Source of the DNA: Cognatiyoonia sp965661665
GTDB lineage: Bacteria > Pseudomonadota > Alphaproteobacteria > Rhodobacterales > Rhodobacteraceae
Length of the DNA stretch: 8,206 nt
Direction of reading: 5' to 3'
NCBI RefSeq assembly: GCF_965661665.1
Contig: NZ_CBFIEO010000031.1
Span: 1-8,206 of the forward strand
Shown here: one piece after another, positions 5,941 to 8,206 of the stretch
How the letters are laid out: every line of letters begins with the position of its first letter
How positions within the stretch are numbered: the stretch's first letter is position 1
Notes under the pieces: generated by a model
Database searches by the model: none
Told to the model about the DNA's origin: nothing
The model's input: the letters and a program-made list of their open reading frames with translations, nothing else
Translations under genes and position numbers: made by a program

Positions 5941-5976
5941 GGAAGAAAAGCGGCGATGCCAGAACTGGCACCGCCG
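5941..5976 (-). terminator. Factor-independent terminator of the TRAP operon
   Basis: On the minus strand, CGGCGGTGCCAG (5976-5965) pairs with CTGGCATCGCCG (5962-5951), twelve pairs with one G-U and a very tight loop, followed by CTTTTCTTCC (5950-5941). It lies 22 bases past the dctM stop, as expected for an operon terminator. On the plus strand it is less perfect (one A-C mismatch) and the following T run is short. Confidence 0.8.
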
Positions 5977-5998
5977 TTTCTTGCTCGCATGGCCACGT

Positions 5999-7408
5999 CT
6001 ATTTCGTAATGATCTCGGGGCCCATAAATGTGTTGGGCAAGACCGTCGAAATCCACGGCACATAGGTCACCAGGATCAAGAAGACAAAGAGCACCGCGAG
6101 GAATGGCAGTGCCGCACGCACTACGCTCATCATTGGCATACCAGCCACACCGGAGGTAACAAAGAGGTTCAGTCCAACCGGAGGTGTAATCATACCGATT
6201 TCCATGTTGACGACCATGATGATGCCGAGATGGATCGGATCAATGCCAAGCTCAATCGCGATTGGGAACACCAGTGGCGCTACGATCACCAGCAGTCCCG
6301 ACGGTTCCATGAACTGGCCGCCGATCAACAGGATGATGTTGACGACGATCAAGAACATGACCGGCCCAAAACCAGCAGAAAGCATCGCATTGGCGATATG
6401 CTGTGGGATTTGTTCGTCCGTTAGAACGTGCTTCAAGATAAGCGCGTTTGCGATCACGAACAGCAACGTGACTGTCAGCTTGCCGGCATCGAACAAAGTG
6501 CGTTGTGTATCTGGATGGAAAAAAGCGGTCACGATGGCCCATGGGCGGCTGCGCAACGTAATGCTGCCGGGGATTTCATTCACCGCTGCCGCGGACAGGC
6601 TGCGCGGCCGTCGGTCTGCGAGAGGGCCCATATCTTTGTAGACGAACGTCGCGATAAAGAACGCATAGACTGCGGCGACGGCGGCCGGTTCGGTTGGTGT
6701 AAAAATGCCCCCGTAGATGCCGCCAAGGATGATGACAATCAGGAAAAGGCCCCAGCCTGCCTCACGGCCAGAGGCGACGATTTCGCCCCAACCCTGCCAC
6801 TCACCCTTGGGTAAATTTTTAATTCTGGCGATGACATAGATGGTGGTCATTAGCATGAAACCGGCGAGCAATCCGGGGATGACCCCCGCCAGGAACATTC
6901 GACCGACCGAAACCTCAACCGACGCGGCATAGACCACCATCACGATGGACGGTGGGATCAGGATACCCAATGTCCCTGCCGTACAGATGACGCCTGCGGC
7001 AAAGTCTTTGGAATATCCGACCTGACGCATGCCGCCGATGACGATGGTTCCGATTGCAACGACAGTCGCAGGGGAAGACCCCGAGAGGGCTGCAAACAGC
7101 ATGCAGGCGAAAACGCCAGCAATTGCCAGCCCACCCGGCAAGTGCCCGACACAGGCGATTGAGAACCGAATAATCCTTTGGGCCACGCCGCCAGTCGTCA
7201 TGAAGGAAGACGCTAAGATAAAGAACGGGATAGCGAGGAGCGTATAGTGCCCCTCAAACGCGCTGAACAAGGTTTGGGCAACGGATGCCAGTGAGCTGTC
7301 TGAATAGACCAACAGAAAAAGAACCGATGACATGCCGAGCGAAATGGCGATCGGAACACCGATCAGCATGAGGCCGATGACCATTGAAAAGAGGAGTGCG
7401 ACTTCCAT
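5999..7408 (-). CDS. TRAP transporter large permease (DctM type)
   Basis: The large membrane subunit of a tripartite ATP-independent periplasmic transporter, which forms the ion-coupled transport channel in the inner membrane. The 469-residue protein is hydrophobic throughout with about a dozen membrane segments. Family landmarks include FFILASSFMTTGGVAQRI (62-79), ALSGSSPATVVAIG (107-120), GTLGILIPPSIVMVVYA (145-161), TPTEPAAVAAVYA (237-249) and GMITPPVGLNLFVTSG (405-420). A hydrophilic stretch at about 258-300 (KDMGPLADRR through FFHPDTQR) separates the two halves and makes the protein longer than the common 425-430. ATG at 7408 overlaps the dctQ stop (TAATG) and has AGGGAG at 7416-7421; the open frame to 7435 lies inside dctQ. 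The substrate is not readable from the sequence; C4-dicarboxylates are only one option for this family. Confidence 0.95.
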   Translation of the reverse strand: MEVALLFSMVIGLMLIGVPIAISLGMSSVLFLLVYSDSSLASVAQTLFSAFEGHYTLLAIPFFILASSFMTTGGVAQRIIRFSIACVGHLPGGLAIAGVFACMLFAALSGSSPATVVAIGTIVIGGMRQVGYSKDFAAGVICTAGTLGILIPPSIVMVVYAASVEVSVGRMFLAGVIPGLLAGFMLMTTIYVIARIKNLPKGEWQGWGEIVASGREAGWGLFLIVIILGGIYGGIFTPTEPAAVAAVYAFFIATFVYKDMGPLADRRPRSLSAAAVNEIPGSITLRSRPWAIVTAFFHPDTQRTLFDAGKLTVTLLFVIANALILKHVLTDEQIPQHIANAMLSAGFGPVMFLIVVNIILLIGGQFMEPSGLLVIVAPLVFPIAIELGIDPIHLGIIMVVNMEIGMITPPVGLNLFVTSGVAGMPMMSVVRAALPFLAVLFVFLILVTYVPWISTVLPNTFMGPEIITK

Positions 7409-8073
7409 TAGCTTTCTCCCTGCCTCTGTTCGCAAATTTCTTGAATTTCGTCTTCAACCTCGTGGCTGGCCACCACGCGGTCGGTTTTGCCAGTCCAAAG
7501 CGCCCAGCCAGCTTGGACAAAGCGCAAAAGTAACAGCGCCATTGATAATGGCAGAACAACGTAGGGCAGCAGGCGTGGGATTTTCTCGTAACTTTCGCCA
7601 TCATTAAACACGGTTTCCATCCAACCCAAAACGGCGGGATGCGGGATGTCATTGACCTCGTACCAGCCCTTGCCACGATAGCTTTCTTCGAACCCAAGCG
7701 GGAACCAGTTTCCTTCGGTTCCGGGAAGGTTTGCGAAATTTGCCCAATAGTCCCATGCGCCTTTCAGCATTAGAAAGCTGAAAGCGATACAGACGGCAAC
7801 CGCAGCCAGCCCCATCGTGCGACGTGGCCTTGGTGTCAGCGAGTTGATGACGATGTCGACGCCCAAATGCGCGCCTTTCTTGACCGCATAGGATGCACCG
7901 AGAAGAACGAGCCAACCGAACAAAAAAACAGTTAGCTCCAACGCCCAAAGAATATTCTGATTGAAGCCGTATCGCATGACGACATTGGCGAATGTGATTA
8001 ATGTCATCACGCCAAGGATGCCCGCAATGAGGGTCTCTTCTATTCGATCAGTGAAAGATCTCGTGTGATCCAT
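7408..8073 (-). CDS. TRAP transporter small permease (DctQ type)
   Basis: The small membrane subunit pairs with the large permease and helps dock the periplasmic binding protein. The 221-residue protein has four predicted membrane segments at about 13-33, 43-63, 86-107 and 168-188. The family pattern is clear: FANVVMRYGFNQNILWALEL (28-47), then GASYAVKKGAHLGVDIVINSL (59-79). Between segments three and four lies a long polar, aromatic stretch (about 110-165, with GNWFPLGFEESYRGKGWYEV inside), unusual next to typical 160-180 residue members. The C-terminal tail is acidic. The ATG at 8073 has AGGGAGG at 8080-8086, six bases upstream. It lies 56 bases after dctP and overlaps dctM by one base, so all three are one transcription unit. 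Confidence 0.94.
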   Translation of the reverse strand: MDHTRSFTDRIEETLIAGILGVMTLITFANVVMRYGFNQNILWALELTVFLFGWLVLLGASYAVKKGAHLGVDIVINSLTPRPRRTMGLAAVAVCIAFSFLMLKGAWDYWANFANLPGTEGNWFPLGFEESYRGKGWYEVNDIPHPAVLGWMETVFNDGESYEKIPRLLPYVVLPLSMALLLLRFVQAGWALWTGKTDRVVASHEVEDEIQEICEQRQGES

Positions 8074-8092
8074 GTCGGACCTCCCTTTGCGT

Positions 8093-8119
8093 GCCGAGGG
8101 CAGATCAACCGCCCTCGGC
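8093..8119 (-). promoter_or_regulatory. Intercistronic stem-loop between dctP and dctQ
   Basis: GCCGAGGGC (8093-8101) and GCCCTCGGC (8111-8119) are perfect nine-base inverted arms around a nine-base loop. The hairpin falls in the 56-base gap after the binding-protein stop and before the dctQ ribosome binding site. No T run follows on the minus strand (ACGCAAAGGG), so it is not a complete terminator. Such hairpins can shield the upstream mRNA from 3' exonucleases, giving more binding protein than permease; that role here is inferred. Confidence 0.7.
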
Positions 8120-8129
8120 CATTTCCGAT

Positions 8130-8206
8130 TTAGGTGCCGCCGTTGAACGACTGGGCAGCGTCGATCATGTCTTGGCCGACGTCGTTAGAGAATTGCTCCC
8201 AAACCG
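8130..8206 (-). CDS. TRAP transporter substrate-binding protein, C-terminal end (5' part outside window)
   Basis: Only the last 24 codons are present, reading VWEQFSNDVGQDMIDAAQSF and then NGGT, ending at TAA (8132-8130). Position just ahead of dctQ and dctM and the VWEQF-type ending fit the periplasmic substrate-binding (DctP-type) subunit, which captures the substrate in the periplasm and delivers it to the permease. The ligand-binding region is outside the window, so substrate cannot be inferred. Confidence 0.8.
   Translation of the reverse strand, partial: VWEQFSNDVGQDMIDAAQSFNGGT

Larger units (their letters stand above)
5536..5998. other. Gene-free intergenic region with short repeats
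   Basis: About 460 bases between tRNA-Phe and the TRAP operon hold no credible gene. Open frames on the minus strand (5551-6063 and 5736-6056) overlap the operon terminator and the end of dctM, are unusually rich in Cys, Arg and Ser, and show no recognised domain. The first 200 bases are rich in CACAG-containing repeats, listed separately. The part at 5760-5940 looks degenerate; in style it recalls dispersed non-coding sequence I associate with roseobacter genomes, but this is memory, not a search. No integrase or repeated tRNA 3' end is seen. Confidence 0.6.

Noticed and set aside
5461..5998. Integrated element using tRNA-Phe as attachment site
   Set aside because: No integrase gene and no second copy of the tRNA 3' end are found within the window; an element boundary beyond the window cannot be excluded but is unsupported.
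5551..6063. A 170-codon open frame on the minus strand
   Set aside because: It runs through the operon terminator, the tandem repeats and the end of dctM, has odd composition and no domain or ribosome binding site that I can see.
5981..6641. Plus-strand open frames of about 145 codons
   Set aside because: They lie antisense to the dctM coding region and look like shadows, with no family resemblance.

Overview
The window looks like an alphaproteobacterial chromosome segment, most likely from the Rhodobacterales (roseobacter group). The basis is gene content and order (murA, DUF2948, hisD, UPF0262, LMW-phosphatase-like, infA, maf, short RNase E/G, yacG, tRNA-Phe), moderately GC-rich codon use, and a TRAP transporter. 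The species cannot be named from the sequence.

Positions 1-5382 (+ strand) form a tightly packed housekeeping block. The 3' end of murA (peptidoglycan precursor synthesis) overlaps a DUF2948 gene by one base. After 81 bases with a candidate promoter comes hisD (last steps of histidine synthesis), then a UPF0262 gene overlapping it (ATGA), then an LMW-phosphatase-like gene. A second promoter-bearing gap precedes infA (IF1). After a hairpin come maf (house-cleaning NTP pyrophosphatase), a short RNase E/G-type protein and yacG, each overlapping the next gene by one or four bases, which suggests translational coupling. A tRNA-Phe(GAA) with encoded CCA ends the block at 5461-5535.

Positions 5536-5998 carry no credible gene. 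This stretch holds a nested set of short repeats: two stem-loop units (5564-5623), a near-perfect palindrome (5643-5667), and a degenerate tandem array of 14-base units built on CACAG / CTGTG (5652-5734). A more ordinary-looking degenerate stretch follows, then a factor-independent terminator (5941-5976) serving the minus-strand operon.

Positions 5999-8206 (- strand) are a TRAP transporter operon read leftwards: the last codons of the substrate-binding protein (dctP type), a conserved stem-loop-type spacer, the small permease (dctQ type) and the large permease (dctM type). Both permease genes have good ribosome binding sites. Both proteins seem to carry an extra loop compared with minimal family members. 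The substrate cannot be read from the sequence.

No clear new multi-gene system is present. The parts most worth following up are the repeat cluster beside tRNA-Phe, the conserved genes of unknown function coupled to murA and hisD, and the minimal RNase E/G coupled to yacG.
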